Position numbers and translations under genes: made by a program
DNA from: Peribacillus frigoritolerans_B
GTDB lineage: Bacteria; Bacillota; Bacilli; Bacillales; DSM-1321
Assembly: GCF_044762665.1 (NCBI RefSeq)
Contig: NZ_JBIWES010000003.1
Coordinates: 372,001 to 436,000 of the forward strand
DNA length: 64,000 bases
Direction: 5' to 3'
In this document: positions 17,740-26,862 of the stretch, piece after piece
Numbering within the stretch: position 1 is the stretch's first letter
Layout: each line of letters opens with the position of its first letter
The notes under the pieces: model-generated
Told to the model about the DNA's origin: nothing
The model's input: the letters and a program-made list of their open reading frames with translations, nothing else
The model's database searches: none

Positions 17740-18162
17740 TCTCTTCCCCCCTTAAAAATGTTTGCACGCTTTTCATCATTCCTTCATATAATAAGTTAGT
17801 GTGGGGATGCCCACATCATTCCGGTTTTCCAATGAAAAATACAGTGCGAAAAAACGGATTAAAAGTATTACTCTATCTTATGCAGCGATGCAGGATAATT
17901 TACAACAAAATTCAATAATGGATGTTTGCCTATGAACTAGACAAGTCCTGACATGGGCGTTAAAGGCCCTTTAAGGTTATTTTCTAAATAAGCATTTCAA
18001 GATACGGACAGACTTGATGATTTTCAGGTCTGTTCGTTTTTTTTAGCAGGTTTCATCATTCATTCGATTATAGGATCAATCTAAATATCTTTCTGAACTT
18101 AGCTAGAAGTAATTGAGCTGCAAAAGACTTCCAGACATATAAAAGAAGCAATGAAACACAAC
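17740..18162. other. intergenic region ending in a + strand terminator with no gene in front
   Basis: No supported coding region. A strong + strand terminator at 18004-18044 ends something transcribed rightwards, and a smaller hairpin (GGGC-loop-GCCC at 17954-17968) lies in front of it. A short regulatory RNA is possible; I could not find a convincing promoter. Confidence 0.35.
18004..18044 (+). terminator. orphan + strand terminator
   Basis: Stem CGGACAGACTTGA / TCAGGTCTGTTCG followed by eight T. There is no + strand gene in the 264 bases upstream. Confidence 0.8.
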
Positions 18163-18201
18163 AAAAAAGGTGCCCCAGCAGTTTTTCTGGACACCCTTTT
18201 T
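18163..18201. terminator. terminator of the 59-residue gene
   Basis: AAAAAGGTGCCCCAG / CTGGACACCCTTTTT, T-rich on both strands; 34 bases past the stop of the - strand gene at 18235. Confidence 0.85.
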
Positions 18202-18234
18202 ACACAGATAGAATGATTCTGGTTGTGATATTCG

Positions 18235-18414
18235 TCAATCTTTCTCTTCCTCTATTTCATGTTGAACTGTACCTGGGCGTTTATCCCACTCTTTCAATTC
18301 TTCATTCGTCCTTTGATTTTCCATCTGCTTTCCAAGTTCTTTCATCTCTTCATAATCCTTAGCCATGGAGCTATTTTCCGGTACATGTTCTTTTTTCAAT
18401 TCCTCTTTGCTCAT
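18235..18414 (-). CDS. small charged hypothetical protein (59 aa)
   Basis: 59 residues, almost entirely hydrophilic with many Glu/Lys, predicted helical (MSKEELKKEHVPENS at the start, EIEEEKD at the end). No Cys, no membrane segment and no family I recognise. ATG at 18414 has GAGG eight bases upstream; an in-frame ATG at 18420 is too close to it. Own terminator at 18163. It lies between yhbH and prkA, so a sporulation role is possible but is inferred only from position. Confidence 0.7.
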   Translation of the reverse strand: MSKEELKKEHVPENSSMAKDYEEMKELGKQMENQRTNEELKEWDKRPGTVQHEIEEEKD

Positions 18415-18531
18415 TGCCATCACCTCTACTTATTGATACCCAATATTTCCAAATCCGAAACGTAACATATCTAATGGAAATATGGGGTATAGATAAAACA
18501 TTATGAGCAAATGTAAGGAGGTGCAAGATTT

Positions 18532-18741
18532 ATGCAAACAACTACCCTTTATGTAAAGGAAGCAACGTCAGAAGGCCCTATTTTAAATTTGGAGTCCATA
18601 CTTTTGAAAACGGAAGGTGTGGAACGTGCAATCATCGACGTCGATGATGGGGAAATTAAAATCGATCATAGTGAAGAAAAACTATCACCGAATCAACTTA
18701 TTACACTTATTGAACAGTATGGCTTGAATGTAACTAAATAG
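18532..18741 (+). CDS. small HMA-like (ferredoxin-fold) protein lacking the metal-binding cysteines
   Basis: 69 residues. The pattern of short strands and helices (TLYVKEA, ILNLESILLKTEGVERAIIDV, GEIKIDHSEEKLSPNQLITLIEQYGLNV) is that of heavy-metal-associated domains such as CopZ, but the CxxC metal site is absent and there is no Cys at all. It therefore cannot bind Cu(I) in the usual way and may be a protein-interaction or regulatory module. Start ATG follows AAGGAGGTGCAAGATTT; a strong terminator follows at 18747. Monocistronic, opposite strand to prkA. Confidence 0.75.
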   Translation: MQTTTLYVKEATSEGPILNLESILLKTEGVERAIIDVDDGEIKIDHSEEKLSPNQLITLIEQYGLNVTK

Positions 18742-18746
18742 AAATC

Positions 18747-18789
18747 AAAGGCACCGGGCTCCCTCCATTCAGAAGTGCCCGGTGCTTTG
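18747..18789 (+). terminator. terminator of the HMA-like gene
   Basis: Perfect stem AAAGGCACCGGGC / GCCCGGTGCTTT, five bases past the stop codon. Confidence 0.9.
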
Positions 18790-18890
18790 TTGATTCATAT
18801 CCCATGATGATCATCGTTTAACACCTACAAAAGATGCATGATTTCAATGGAAGGCCACTTTTCATTCAACCTTCCGCAAAAAGTTATAAA

Positions 18891-18914
18891 CCCCTGCCCG
18901 ATCGGGGGCAGGGG
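18891..18914 (-). terminator. hairpin downstream of prkA
   Basis: Stem CCCCTGCCC / GGGCAGGGG; very GC-rich, with a T-rich tract 3' on the - strand. Confidence 0.75.
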
Positions 18915-18928
18915 CAAAAAAGTATGGA

Positions 18929-20824
18929 TTACCGATTTAACAAGCTGCCCACATAGCGCAGCAAATCATTGGCTGAAGTAGAATTATATCCGTGCTCGTC
19001 GATAAGTCTCGTGATGACCTCGTTCACTTTCTTCAGTTGCCTTTCGTCTGGTGTCTTCGTTGAAGTAGTGATCTTAACGACATCCTTCAAATCAGCGAAT
19101 AGTTTTTTCTGGATTGCTTCCCGTAAACGATCATGGGAATTATAATCAAATCGCTTCCCTTTACGAGCATATGCTGAAATGCGAATCAATATTTCTTCGC
19201 GGAATGCTTTTTTGGCATTCTCGGAAATTCCAATTTGCTCTTCTATCGAGCGCATCAATTTTTCATCCGGGTTGATTTCTTCCCCAGTCAATGGATCGCG
19301 CAGCCTTGATTTATTGCAGTATGCTTCGACATTATCCAGATAATTATCCATGAGGATCTTCGCCGACTCTTCATATGAATAAACAAAAGCCTTTTGTACT
19401 TCATTTTTTGCAATGGCATCGTATTCTTTACGTGCCAGTGAAATGAAATTCAAATACCGCTCCCGAAGTTCGTTTGTAATGGAGGGATGCTGGTCAAGAC
19501 CTGCTTTTAATGACATAAGTACATCCAATGCATTAATGGACGGATTTTCCTTACGAATGATCGTAGAGGAAATCCGGTTAATCACGTAACGCGGGTCGAT
19601 TCCGCTCATGCCTTCATCCTGATATTCTTTTTTCAATTCATTGATGTCTGCGGAATTAAACCCTTCGACATTTTCCCCATCATAAAGCCTCATCTTTTTC
19701 ACTAAATCGATATCGCCCTTTTTGGGATCTTTCAGGCGGGTCATGATGCTGAAGATTGCGGCCACCCTTAATGTATGCGGAGCTATATGAACATCCGAGA
19801 CATCACTTTCACGGATCATTTTCTCATAAATCTTCTCTTCCTCGGTAACCTTCAGATTATATGGAATAGGCATGACAATGATCCGGGAATGCAATGCTTC
19901 ATTTTTCTTGTTGGAAATGAATGCTTTATACTCCGTTTCATTCGTATGAGCCACAATGAGTTCATCTGCACTGATCAATGCAAAACGGCCTGCTTTAAAA
20001 TTCCCCTCTTGTGTCAATGATAGCAAATGCCATAAGAATTTCTCATCACATTTCAGCATCTCCTGGAACTCCATCATCCCGCGGTTCGCCTTGTTCAGCT
20101 CGCCATCAAAGCGATAGGCACGCGGATCTGATTCGGATCCATATTCGGCAATGGTCGAAAAATCGATGCTGCCCGTCAAATCAGCAATATCCTGTGACTT
20201 AGGGTCAGAAGGACTGAATGTTCCAATTCCAACACGTTTATCCTCAGAAAGGAAAATACGTTCGACCATCACATCTTCAATCCTGTTTCCATACTCCTGT
20301 TCTAACCTCATTACATTAAGCGGCGATAGGTTTCCTTCAATCCGGATGCCATATTCTTCAAAAAAATCATCCCGTAAATACTGCGGAATGAGATGCAGTG
20401 GATCTTCATGCATCGGGCATCCTTTTATTGCATAAATCGCACCAGAGTCTTTTAACGAATAATTTTCAAGTCCACGCTTCAGTAAAGAAACGAGTGTAGA
20501 CTTCCCGCCTGACACCGGACCCATGAGAAGCAATATCCGCTTACGGACATCCAGCCGCTTTGCCGCCGGATGAAAATATTCCTCGATGAGCCTTTCCAGT
20601 GAATCTTCAAGGCCAAATAACTGACCGCTGAAAAAATTGTATTTCTTTGTCCCATTTACTTCCTCTATCCCTGCATCTCTGATCATGTTGTATACACGTG
20701 AATGAGCAGATTGAGCAACTAAAGGCGTTTCTTTCAATATTTCTAAGTACTCTGCGAAGGTGCCTTCCCACTTCAGCTTCTGTTCATCTTCTCTAAATTT
20801 TTCGATTTTCTTTAAAATATCCAT
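18929..20824 (-). CDS. prkA: PrkA, AAA+ protein of sporulating cells
   Basis: 631 residues, exactly the B. subtilis length. The N-terminal AAA+ domain carries Walker A GPVSGGKST at 102-110; the C-terminal part is the PrkA domain once described as a serine kinase. Later work attributes ATP-dependent protease activity to PrkA and links it to sporulation through a SigK effect. The frame is open to 20884, but ATG at 20824 follows GGGGGAGG and yields the known start MDILKKIEKFREDEQKLKWEG without its last residue changed. Linked to yhbH, the usual partner. A mother-cell promoter is expected; I could not place one with confidence. Confidence 0.96.
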   Translation of the reverse strand: MDILKKIEKFREDEQKLKWEGTFAEYLEILKETPLVAQSAHSRVYNMIRDAGIEEVNGTKKYNFFSGQLFGLEDSLERLIEEYFHPAAKRLDVRKRILLLMGPVSGGKSTLVSLLKRGLENYSLKDSGAIYAIKGCPMHEDPLHLIPQYLRDDFFEEYGIRIEGNLSPLNVMRLEQEYGNRIEDVMVERIFLSEDKRVGIGTFSPSDPKSQDIADLTGSIDFSTIAEYGSESDPRAYRFDGELNKANRGMMEFQEMLKCDEKFLWHLLSLTQEGNFKAGRFALISADELIVAHTNETEYKAFISNKKNEALHSRIIVMPIPYNLKVTEEEKIYEKMIRESDVSDVHIAPHTLRVAAIFSIMTRLKDPKKGDIDLVKKMRLYDGENVEGFNSADINELKKEYQDEGMSGIDPRYVINRISSTIIRKENPSINALDVLMSLKAGLDQHPSITNELRERYLNFISLARKEYDAIAKNEVQKAFVYSYEESAKILMDNYLDNVEAYCNKSRLRDPLTGEEINPDEKLMRSIEEQIGISENAKKAFREEILIRISAYARKGKRFDYNSHDRLREAIQKKLFADLKDVVKITTSTKTPDERQLKKVNEVITRLIDEHGYNSTSANDLLRYVGSLLNR

Positions 20825-21079
20825 TAAGGAACCTCCCCCTGTCACTTTCAGAGAATACTTAAATCTATGCTCCAAGTCTGACAAACATGTCAGACTTTAA
20901 AAAGTGGACGGGCATTGTTTCGAATCCCCCTTGACTCTCCATGTATCGAAAAAGGCTTCATCATTGAAGAATAGATGACAAATATGCCGACAAGAAAATT
21001 TGTGTGCACTCCTGCTAAAAATTAGGGTATACTAAGCCTATACTTAAGTGGGACAATATGGGTAAAGGGAGGTCACAAC

Positions 21080-21169
21080 ATGGGCACAGTTATTATCATT
21101 GGAGTTGCTGTTACATTTTTAGCCGCTATCTTCACTGCCGGATATGAAGATAAACCAGGTGTGAAATAA
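21080..21169 (+). CDS. 29-residue single-helix membrane peptide
   Basis: AAAGGGAGGTCACAAC precedes ATG at 21080. The peptide starts MGTVIIIGVAVTFLAAIFTA (one membrane helix) and ends GYEDKPGVK, a polar C-terminal tail. A T-rich terminator follows within 30 bases, so this is a complete small transcription unit. Such peptides often accompany oxidases or transporters, or act in spores; there is no family I can name. Confidence 0.7.
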   Translation: MGTVIIIGVAVTFLAAIFTAGYEDKPGVK

Positions 21170-21196
21170 AAAAATAACAGCCTTTTCTAAAACTCC

Positions 21197-21237
21197 AAAA
21201 AAAGGGACAGCAAATCAAATTTGCCGTCCCTTTTTTT
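21197..21237. terminator. terminator between the 29-residue gene and the permease
   Basis: AAAAAAAGGGAC ... GTCCCTTTTTTT with inner pairs GCAAAT/ATTTGC. It suits the + strand gene and the end of the - strand permease. Confidence 0.9.
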
Positions 21238-21305
21238 GTATCCTCATCAATATAAATATAAAGAAGCGCTTTCGAGCATGCCATTCAATGAAGTGGCTTC
21301 ATCAT

Positions 21306-22940
21306 TTATACAGCGTTCTTTTTATCAGTTTGAGCTGCATTGTTGTTCACCATTGACTTCAAGTCTTCATTTACTTTTTGTCCTTGTTCCAAATATTCCG
21401 TTTGGAACCCACTCTTTATTGCCCAACTATAAAACATTAGTGATAAACATGTAATGATGACCATATCCAAACCAAATGGAATTATGTTTAGTCCACCAAA
21501 CTTTTCACTGCCTAAGTATGAAATGGTCATCATACAGAGTAAGTAAACAACCATCCAAAGCCCTGCTGAAAAGTTTTGGCGGAATCCCTTCCATTTTATT
21601 TTTGATTGATAATAGAAATAAACGGGAAGACCAGCCATAATGATAAATAATACTTGACCTGTCAGCGGCCATCTTGCCCAATATAGAACCAAAGAAGCAA
21701 AAACAAAGCCCAGTGGTGCAATGATGCTTAATCCTTTTAAACGTAATGGTCTGTACAAGTTCTGACCTGTGCGTCTTAATGTCATAACAGTAACTGGACC
21801 TGTAATATAAGAGACTAAAGTCGCAACTGAAATAACCTCTGCCAATACGCCCCAGCCTCTAAACATGAATAAAAATAAGAAAGATACGCCTAGATTAAAA
21901 TACATGGCTTGACGCGGGATACCATAAAGAGGATGCAGTTTTCCAAACACGCTTGGTAAATATTTATTCTTTTCCATTCCATAAAGCATTCGTGACGTTG
22001 TCGCCGTGTATGTTATCCCCGTCCCGGAAGGAGAAATAAAAGCATCTACGTATAGTAAAATAACCAACCAGTTTATGCCTAAAACAATTGCTAAGTCAGC
22101 AAACGGTGAATTGAAATTCAAATGTTGCCATCCGTTTACAATCATGGATGGATCAACAGCGCCAATAAAAGCAACCTGTAATAAAACGTAAATGACCGTT
22201 GCAATCAAGATGGAGCCAATTACTGCAAATGGAATCGAACGGCCGGGATTCTTTGCCTCGCCTGCCATGTTAATCGGACTTTGAAAACCGTTAAATGCAA
22301 AGATGATCCCAGAAGTTGCTACAGCAGTAAGCACACTTGCCCAACCATTAGGAGCGATACTTCCTGCAGAGGTAAAATTTGAACCATGAAACCCGGCAAA
22401 TAAAAGTGAGCCGATCGTAAGTCCAGGTATTATAACCTTAAAGACTGTAATAAATGAATTTGCTTTTGAAAACAAACTAACTGTCCAGTAATTCAATAAA
22501 AAGTAGACGATCAGTAATGCAGAGGCAATTGCCAAGCCTCCCCCAGTAAGACTTCCATTTTCTACTAAACCATGCGTCCACCGTGCCCATTCCCATGGCC
22601 ATGAGCTCATATATTGAACAGAAGCAATCGCTTCAACTGGAATTACGGAAACGATTGCAATCCAGTTTGCCCAGCCTGCAATAAACCCTAAAAAAGAACC
22701 ATGAGAGTACTGCGTGTATTTTACCATTCCCCCAGCTTCAGGAAACATAGACCCTAATTCACTGTAAGATAGTGCGATAAATAAAATAACAACCATCCCG
22801 ATAATCCAAGAGATAATGGCAGCGGGTCCTGCAATCTGTGCCGCTCTCCAAGCTCCGAATAACCAACCTGAGCCAATAATTGACCCGAGTCCTACCATCA
22901 TTAACGAAAATGTTCCCATCTTTCGCTGCATATTATTCAT
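21306..22940 (-). CDS. amino-acid permease (APC family, AimA/YbeC-like), probable glutamate transporter
   Basis: 544 residues, 12-13 membrane helices, with the APC signature GLGSIIGSGWLFGAWRAAQIAGPAA at the first helix (split here: GLGSIIGSGW, then LFGAWRAAQ) and GEAKNPGRSIP after helix 6. It resembles B. subtilis AimA (YbeC), a major glutamate transporter that also takes up serine. Position supports this: it lies 200 bases downstream of glutaminase on the same strand, opposite the glutamine-sensing GlnKL genes. In B. subtilis the matching position is held by glnT, a different type of transporter. Start ATG at 22940 follows GGTGAAAAATGT. Specificity is inferred. Confidence 0.82.
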   Translation of the reverse strand: MNNMQRKMGTFSLMMVGLGSIIGSGWLFGAWRAAQIAGPAAIISWIIGMVVILFIALSYSELGSMFPEAGGMVKYTQYSHGSFLGFIAGWANWIAIVSVIPVEAIASVQYMSSWPWEWARWTHGLVENGSLTGGGLAIASALLIVYFLLNYWTVSLFSKANSFITVFKVIIPGLTIGSLLFAGFHGSNFTSAGSIAPNGWASVLTAVATSGIIFAFNGFQSPINMAGEAKNPGRSIPFAVIGSILIATVIYVLLQVAFIGAVDPSMIVNGWQHLNFNSPFADLAIVLGINWLVILLYVDAFISPSGTGITYTATTSRMLYGMEKNKYLPSVFGKLHPLYGIPRQAMYFNLGVSFLFLFMFRGWGVLAEVISVATLVSYITGPVTVMTLRRTGQNLYRPLRLKGLSIIAPLGFVFASLVLYWARWPLTGQVLFIIMAGLPVYFYYQSKIKWKGFRQNFSAGLWMVVYLLCMMTISYLGSEKFGGLNIIPFGLDMVIITCLSLMFYSWAIKSGFQTEYLEQGQKVNEDLKSMVNNNAAQTDKKNAV

Positions 22941-23145
22941 ACATTTTTCACCATGCTTTCCAAAATTATTCTTTACGTTTAAAAGTAACTGGATTAATGA
23001 TTTGTGCTAGTGCGTCCAATTACATCTTAAAGTAATTGCTGCATTTACATCACCTCTTGTAAAAGTTTGAAAATTGATGAGGAAATCTTAAGGATGTCCC
23101 CTTATTGCTTCTATTAATTACACCGGAACCAAATTTTTCTGCATT

Positions 23146-24138
23146 TCAGAAAATGCTTAAATCCCATTCTTGTGCCATTTGCTTCAATAACAAACTACCT
23201 GCTACGCTATTCCCATATTCATCAATGGCTGGTCCATAAATACCAATGCCACATCCATCTTGAAAAGGCATTCCGCTTCTGGCACTTGGAGGAACTAGTG
23301 CCATAATCCCGCCAGATACTCCACTTTTGGCCGGCACCCCAATAAAAGCCGCAAATTTCCCCGAAGCATTGTACATACCGCAAGTAAGCATTAATGCTTT
23401 GGCCAGCTTAGCCACTTTTTTAGGGATTACTTGTTCTTTACGAACGGGATGGTAACCATCTTGAGCAAGAATCAGTCCAAGCAGGGCTATGTCTTCTGTT
23501 GTCACTTCTATGGAACATTGCATGAGGTAAACCTCTAAAGCTTCCTCTACTTCCGATTCCAAATAATTCGTCTCTTTTAAATAGTGAGCTAAAGCTCTAT
23601 TTCTATGAGAGGTTTGCCACTCGGATTGATACACTTCCTCATTGATGGTCGGGCGCTTCCCTAACAAATTTTCAAATAGCACATAGAGAAATTCCAATTT
23701 CCTTTGTGAAGAATCCCCTGGGAGAAGCGAAGCTACGGTAATCGCCCCAGCATTTATCATGGGATTAAACGGCTTTCCCGGCTTATGCATTTCTAAACGA
23801 ATAATTGAATTGAAAGCATCCCCAGTCGGTTCCACATCGACCCTATCTAACACATAAGAAATGCCGCGACCCAAACATGCGGCTATAAAGCTGAGCACTT
23901 TTGAAATACTTTGCAGCGTGAATGGGACCTCCCAATCCCCTGACTTGATCATTGTTCCACCCGGCTCCAGTATGGTAATGCCCAATTGCGATAAATGTGC
24001 ATTACTCAATGCCGGTATATAATTAGCGGTTTGTCCTTCACTAGCAAAGGATCTGTAATGTGCTACCCATTCATCTAAGTCGGATTTTCTTTGACTATTA
24101 ACGTGAATGTCATACTCTTTCGATAATTCTTCAATCAC
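23146..24138 (-). CDS. glsA: glutaminase
   Basis: Hydrolyses L-glutamine to glutamate and ammonia; serine-dependent beta-lactamase-like fold. 330 residues with the catalytic SxxK pair Ser77/Lys80 (QSISKV), NPMINAGAI, the Tyr of TCGMYNASGKFA and KSGVSGGI. A frame reaches 24168, but its ATG overlaps a TATAAT -10 box and has no ribosome binding site; GTG at 24138 sits six bases after AGAGGTGG, so I take it as start. Upstream lie direct repeats that fit the GlnL-binding consensus. In B. subtilis GlnKL induces glsA in response to glutamine. Confidence 0.94.
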   Translation of the reverse strand: MIEELSKEYDIHVNSQRKSDLDEWVAHYRSFASEGQTANYIPALSNAHLSQLGITILEPGGTMIKSGDWEVPFTLQSISKVLSFIAACLGRGISYVLDRVDVEPTGDAFNSIIRLEMHKPGKPFNPMINAGAITVASLLPGDSSQRKLEFLYVLFENLLGKRPTINEEVYQSEWQTSHRNRALAHYLKETNYLESEVEEALEVYLMQCSIEVTTEDIALLGLILAQDGYHPVRKEQVIPKKVAKLAKALMLTCGMYNASGKFAAFIGVPAKSGVSGGIMALVPPSARSGMPFQDGCGIGIYGPAIDEYGNSVAGSLLLKQMAQEWDLSIF

Positions 24139-24166
24139 ATTCTTCCACCTCTTCAGTTGTTGTATC

Positions 24167-24172
24167 ATTATA
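24167..24172 (-). promoter_or_regulatory. -10 box of glsA
   Basis: TATAAT on the - strand, 29 bases before the GTG start, which allows a leader of about 20 bases. No good -35 box lies in front, as expected for an activator-dependent promoter. Confidence 0.5.
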
Positions 24173-24255
24173 TTTTCTATATGAACGTTTTACCGAATGC
24201 CATCAAGCTTACATGTAATAGATTCGATGAAAAAATAATGAATATTCTAAAAATT

Positions 24256-24269
24256 GTTAAGCGCTTTCA
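24256..24269 (-). promoter_or_regulatory. possible CcpA (cre) site
   Basis: GTTAAGCGCTTTCA fits the cre consensus TGWAANCGNTNWCA except at the first two bases (read on the + strand; the site is near-symmetric). About 90 bases upstream of the glsA -10 box. Confidence 0.35.
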
Positions 24270-24316
24270 AAAATTTCTATCTACCGTTAATTTTAAATTG
24301 GGAACTACATAATCAT

Positions 24317-24342
24317 ACGAAAACCTACAAAATCTAAAAAAA
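24317..24342 (-). promoter_or_regulatory. GlnL-binding direct repeats
   Basis: The - strand reads TTTTTT, 4 bases, TTTTGT, 4 bases, TTTCGT. The published B. subtilis GlnL site is TTTTGT-N4-TTTTGT. Three hexamers in 10-bp register lie between the divergent glsA and glnK genes. About 145 bases upstream of the glsA -10. Confidence 0.6.
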
Positions 24343-24520
24343 AATCCTCTAAAAAAACGTGATCATCTTACATGTTCCGTTACCAATTTTTGTGGATAGA
24401 AAAACTGATTGGTTTTGCCATAATTGGTTATAAGCCGTTCTATTCAGGAACAAAGTAAGCGTTGTATTGAAGCCCATGAAACTGTATACTGATTTTTTAA
24501 ACAGATTGGGAGGTGACGAC

Positions 24521-25831
24521 TTGAATCTCAGTACGTTAATGAAAAAAGAGGTCAATATCCTTGCTTTGATGTTGTTAACAGTGCCATTAGCAGGCGAATT
24601 GAGTTTTTATCCTTTAAATGAAACGTTTCGGGTAAGTTTTGGTCCGCCTGTACTTTTCTTCTTTTTACTATTACTACAGAAAACACCTGCCATTCTTTCG
24701 GGCACCCTGACAGGGGCAATGGTTGTGGCATTTCGAATTCTAAAAGATTTTTTCATGCACGATAGTTTTTCCTTGACATCCGCTTTTGAAATTCATTATC
24801 CTAGTTTTTTCTTTTATTTCACCTATTCCTTTCTTTTTCATTTAGTGAAAATCAACCGCTTTCAAAACCGTTCTTTGATTATTGGATTTATTGGTCTCAT
24901 TATCGAAATATTATCCGACTCTGTAGAATTAGTCTTTCAATATATTGTATTAGAAACAACAATAACGTTAAGTTCACTAAACGAGATGATCATGATTGCA
25001 TTCGCCCACAGTTTTATCGTTTTAAGCTTTTTTAATATGATGAAATTATATGAAGCACAATCAAGGGAAAGGCAAATCAGAAAACAAAATGAACATATGC
25101 TGATGCTCATTTCCAATTTATACGAGGAAACGATTCATTTAAAAAAAACATTAAAAAATGCAGAGAATATTACAAAGAAATCGTATGATTTGTATCGCGA
25201 ATTAAAAGCACTAGAAAAACGGGAAAAACAGCTTCATGTTCTTACAGAGCCATATAGTCAAAAAGCATTGCGCATCGCGGGTGAAATGCATGAAGTCAAG
25301 AAAGATAATCAACGGATTTTTGCTGGTCTCTCCAAATTGATCTCTAATGAAAGTTTTAAAGATTATATGAATGCTGCTGAACTTTTTCATTTAATTATCC
25401 GAATTAATGAAAAATATGCCTTATCACTAGGAAAGGATATTCAATTTGAATACTCATTAGAGGGAAAAAACGATTCACATTATCATGTGTATACCGTGTT
25501 ATCCCTTTTCAATAATTTAGTCGCTAATGCAGTGGAAGCAATTAATGAAAAGGGAATCGTGAGTTTAAGTTTGGTTGAACTCCATGACAATGTAGAATTT
25601 AAAGTGGCTGATACTGGACCTGGAATTCCTCAAAAATATCAGACTGTCATATTCAAACCTGGATTCACATCAAAATATGATCAGTTCGGGACACCTTCAA
25701 CAGGGATTGGACTCTCATATGTAAAAGAGGTCGTAAAAGAACTGGGAGGCGATATCCTATTTGAAAATAGTTTTAACGGAGCCGTTTTTACAATAAAATT
25801 ACCCATTGATAAGTTGATCCAGAAAGGATGA
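24521..25831 (+). CDS. glnK: glutamine-sensing histidine kinase GlnK (YcbA-like)
   Basis: 436 residues. About six N-terminal membrane segments (residues 12-180) are followed by a coiled coil and a kinase core: phospho-acceptor His near 257 in GEMHEVKKDNQRIF, N box NNLVANAVEAI, G1 DTGPGIP, G2 GIGLSYVKEV. This layout (DUF-type membrane sensor with HATPase_c of the SpoOB-type/CitA-like class) is that of B. subtilis GlnK. The frame is open to 24467; TTG at 24521 follows GGGAGGTGACGAC and is chosen. Four bases separate it from glnL. It should activate glsA and the permease when glutamine is present. Confidence 0.88.
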   Translation: MNLSTLMKKEVNILALMLLTVPLAGELSFYPLNETFRVSFGPPVLFFFLLLLQKTPAILSGTLTGAMVVAFRILKDFFMHDSFSLTSAFEIHYPSFFFYFTYSFLFHLVKINRFQNRSLIIGFIGLIIEILSDSVELVFQYIVLETTITLSSLNEMIMIAFAHSFIVLSFFNMMKLYEAQSRERQIRKQNEHMLMLISNLYEETIHLKKTLKNAENITKKSYDLYRELKALEKREKQLHVLTEPYSQKALRIAGEMHEVKKDNQRIFAGLSKLISNESFKDYMNAAELFHLIIRINEKYALSLGKDIQFEYSLEGKNDSHYHVYTVLSLFNNLVANAVEAINEKGIVSLSLVELHDNVEFKVADTGPGIPQKYQTVIFKPGFTSKYDQFGTPSTGIGLSYVKEVVKELGGDILFENSFNGAVFTIKLPIDKLIQKG

Positions 25832-25835
25832 TTCC

Positions 25836-26780
25836 ATGCGTTTTTTTATAACAGATGATGATTGTGCTATACGTTCAAACTTAAGCCAAATTATAGAGAG
25901 CGAAGATTTAGGAGAAGTGGTGGAGGAAGCCGAAGATGGCAGTCTATTAGAAGGACATATTTTGAATTTAAAGCAAATTGATATATTATTCATTGATTTA
26001 TTAATGCCCATCCGGGATGGCATCGAGACACTTCGTCATATAAAAAGTACATTTAAGGGAAAAATAATAATGATTTCACAGGTTGAATCAAAGGAGCTGA
26101 TTGGTGAGGCATACTCGCTTGGAATCGATTATTATATTACTAAACCAATCAATCGTATTGAGATATTAACAGTTATCCGAAAAGTTATGGAACGTATCCA
26201 TTTAGAAAGATCGATCACTAATATCCAAGCCTCTTTAAATAGTGTATTGAATTTCGAACAGCCAAAAATTGATAAATCAAATAATTTCAATGAGAAAAGT
26301 ATAAGAGAAGTGGGCGAATTCCTACTATCGGAATTAGGGATCGTTGGAGAAAATGGTGCAAAAGATTTAATGGAAATACTTCAATATTTATTTATGTATG
26401 AACGGACTTTTACTTTTAAACAGCATTTTCCGACCCTTAAAGATATCTTTGTAGAAATCACCAAAAAAAAGCTCGGTACAGCAGCTGTACAGGTTGATAT
26501 CAATCGGGAAATAAAAGCTGCCGAACAGCGAATACGCAGAACGATAAACCAGTCGCTGAATCATTTTGCTTCGCTCGGTTTAACGGATTTTTCAAATCCG
26601 AAGTTTGAAAATTACGCTTCCAAATTTTTTGATTTCACAGTCGTTCGCCAAAAGATGAAAGAACTGCAAAATGATACAGCAATAGTTCTTCCTACCCGAG
26701 TAAATACAAAAAAGTTTATTCAAGTATTTTATTTCGAAGCGAAACGATTGAATCCTGATGAAATAATTAGATATAGATAA
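25836..26780 (+). CDS. glnL: response regulator GlnL (YcbB-like)
   Basis: 314 residues, the same length as B. subtilis GlnL. The receiver domain (1-120) has the acidic pocket Asp7-Asp9, phospho-acceptor Asp54 in FIDLLMP and Lys103 in TKPI. The C-terminal YcbB domain (about 145-310) is the DNA-binding part specific to this family, with KKLGTAAVQVDINREIKAAE and ALRRT-like helices (RIRRTINQSL). Downstream of glnK by four bases; terminator at 26824. Confidence 0.92.
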   Translation: MRFFITDDDCAIRSNLSQIIESEDLGEVVEEAEDGSLLEGHILNLKQIDILFIDLLMPIRDGIETLRHIKSTFKGKIIMISQVESKELIGEAYSLGIDYYITKPINRIEILTVIRKVMERIHLERSITNIQASLNSVLNFEQPKIDKSNNFNEKSIREVGEFLLSELGIVGENGAKDLMEILQYLFMYERTFTFKQHFPTLKDIFVEITKKKLGTAAVQVDINREIKAAEQRIRRTINQSLNHFASLGLTDFSNPKFENYASKFFDFTVVRQKMKELQNDTAIVLPTRVNTKKFIQVFYFEAKRLNPDEIIRYR

Positions 26781-26823
26781 TCCATGATTGAAACAATAAA
26801 CTACAGTGTCAGTCAAAAAGCAT

Positions 26824-26853
26824 AAAATCCCCTGAAAGATTTCAGGGGATTTT
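26824..26853. terminator. bidirectional terminator between glnL and yfhA
   Basis: Perfect 14-bp stem AAAATCCCCTGAAA / TTTCAGGGGATTTT with a two-base loop, placed between two convergent gene ends. Confidence 0.95.
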
Positions 26854-26862
26854 AGTAAGTTC

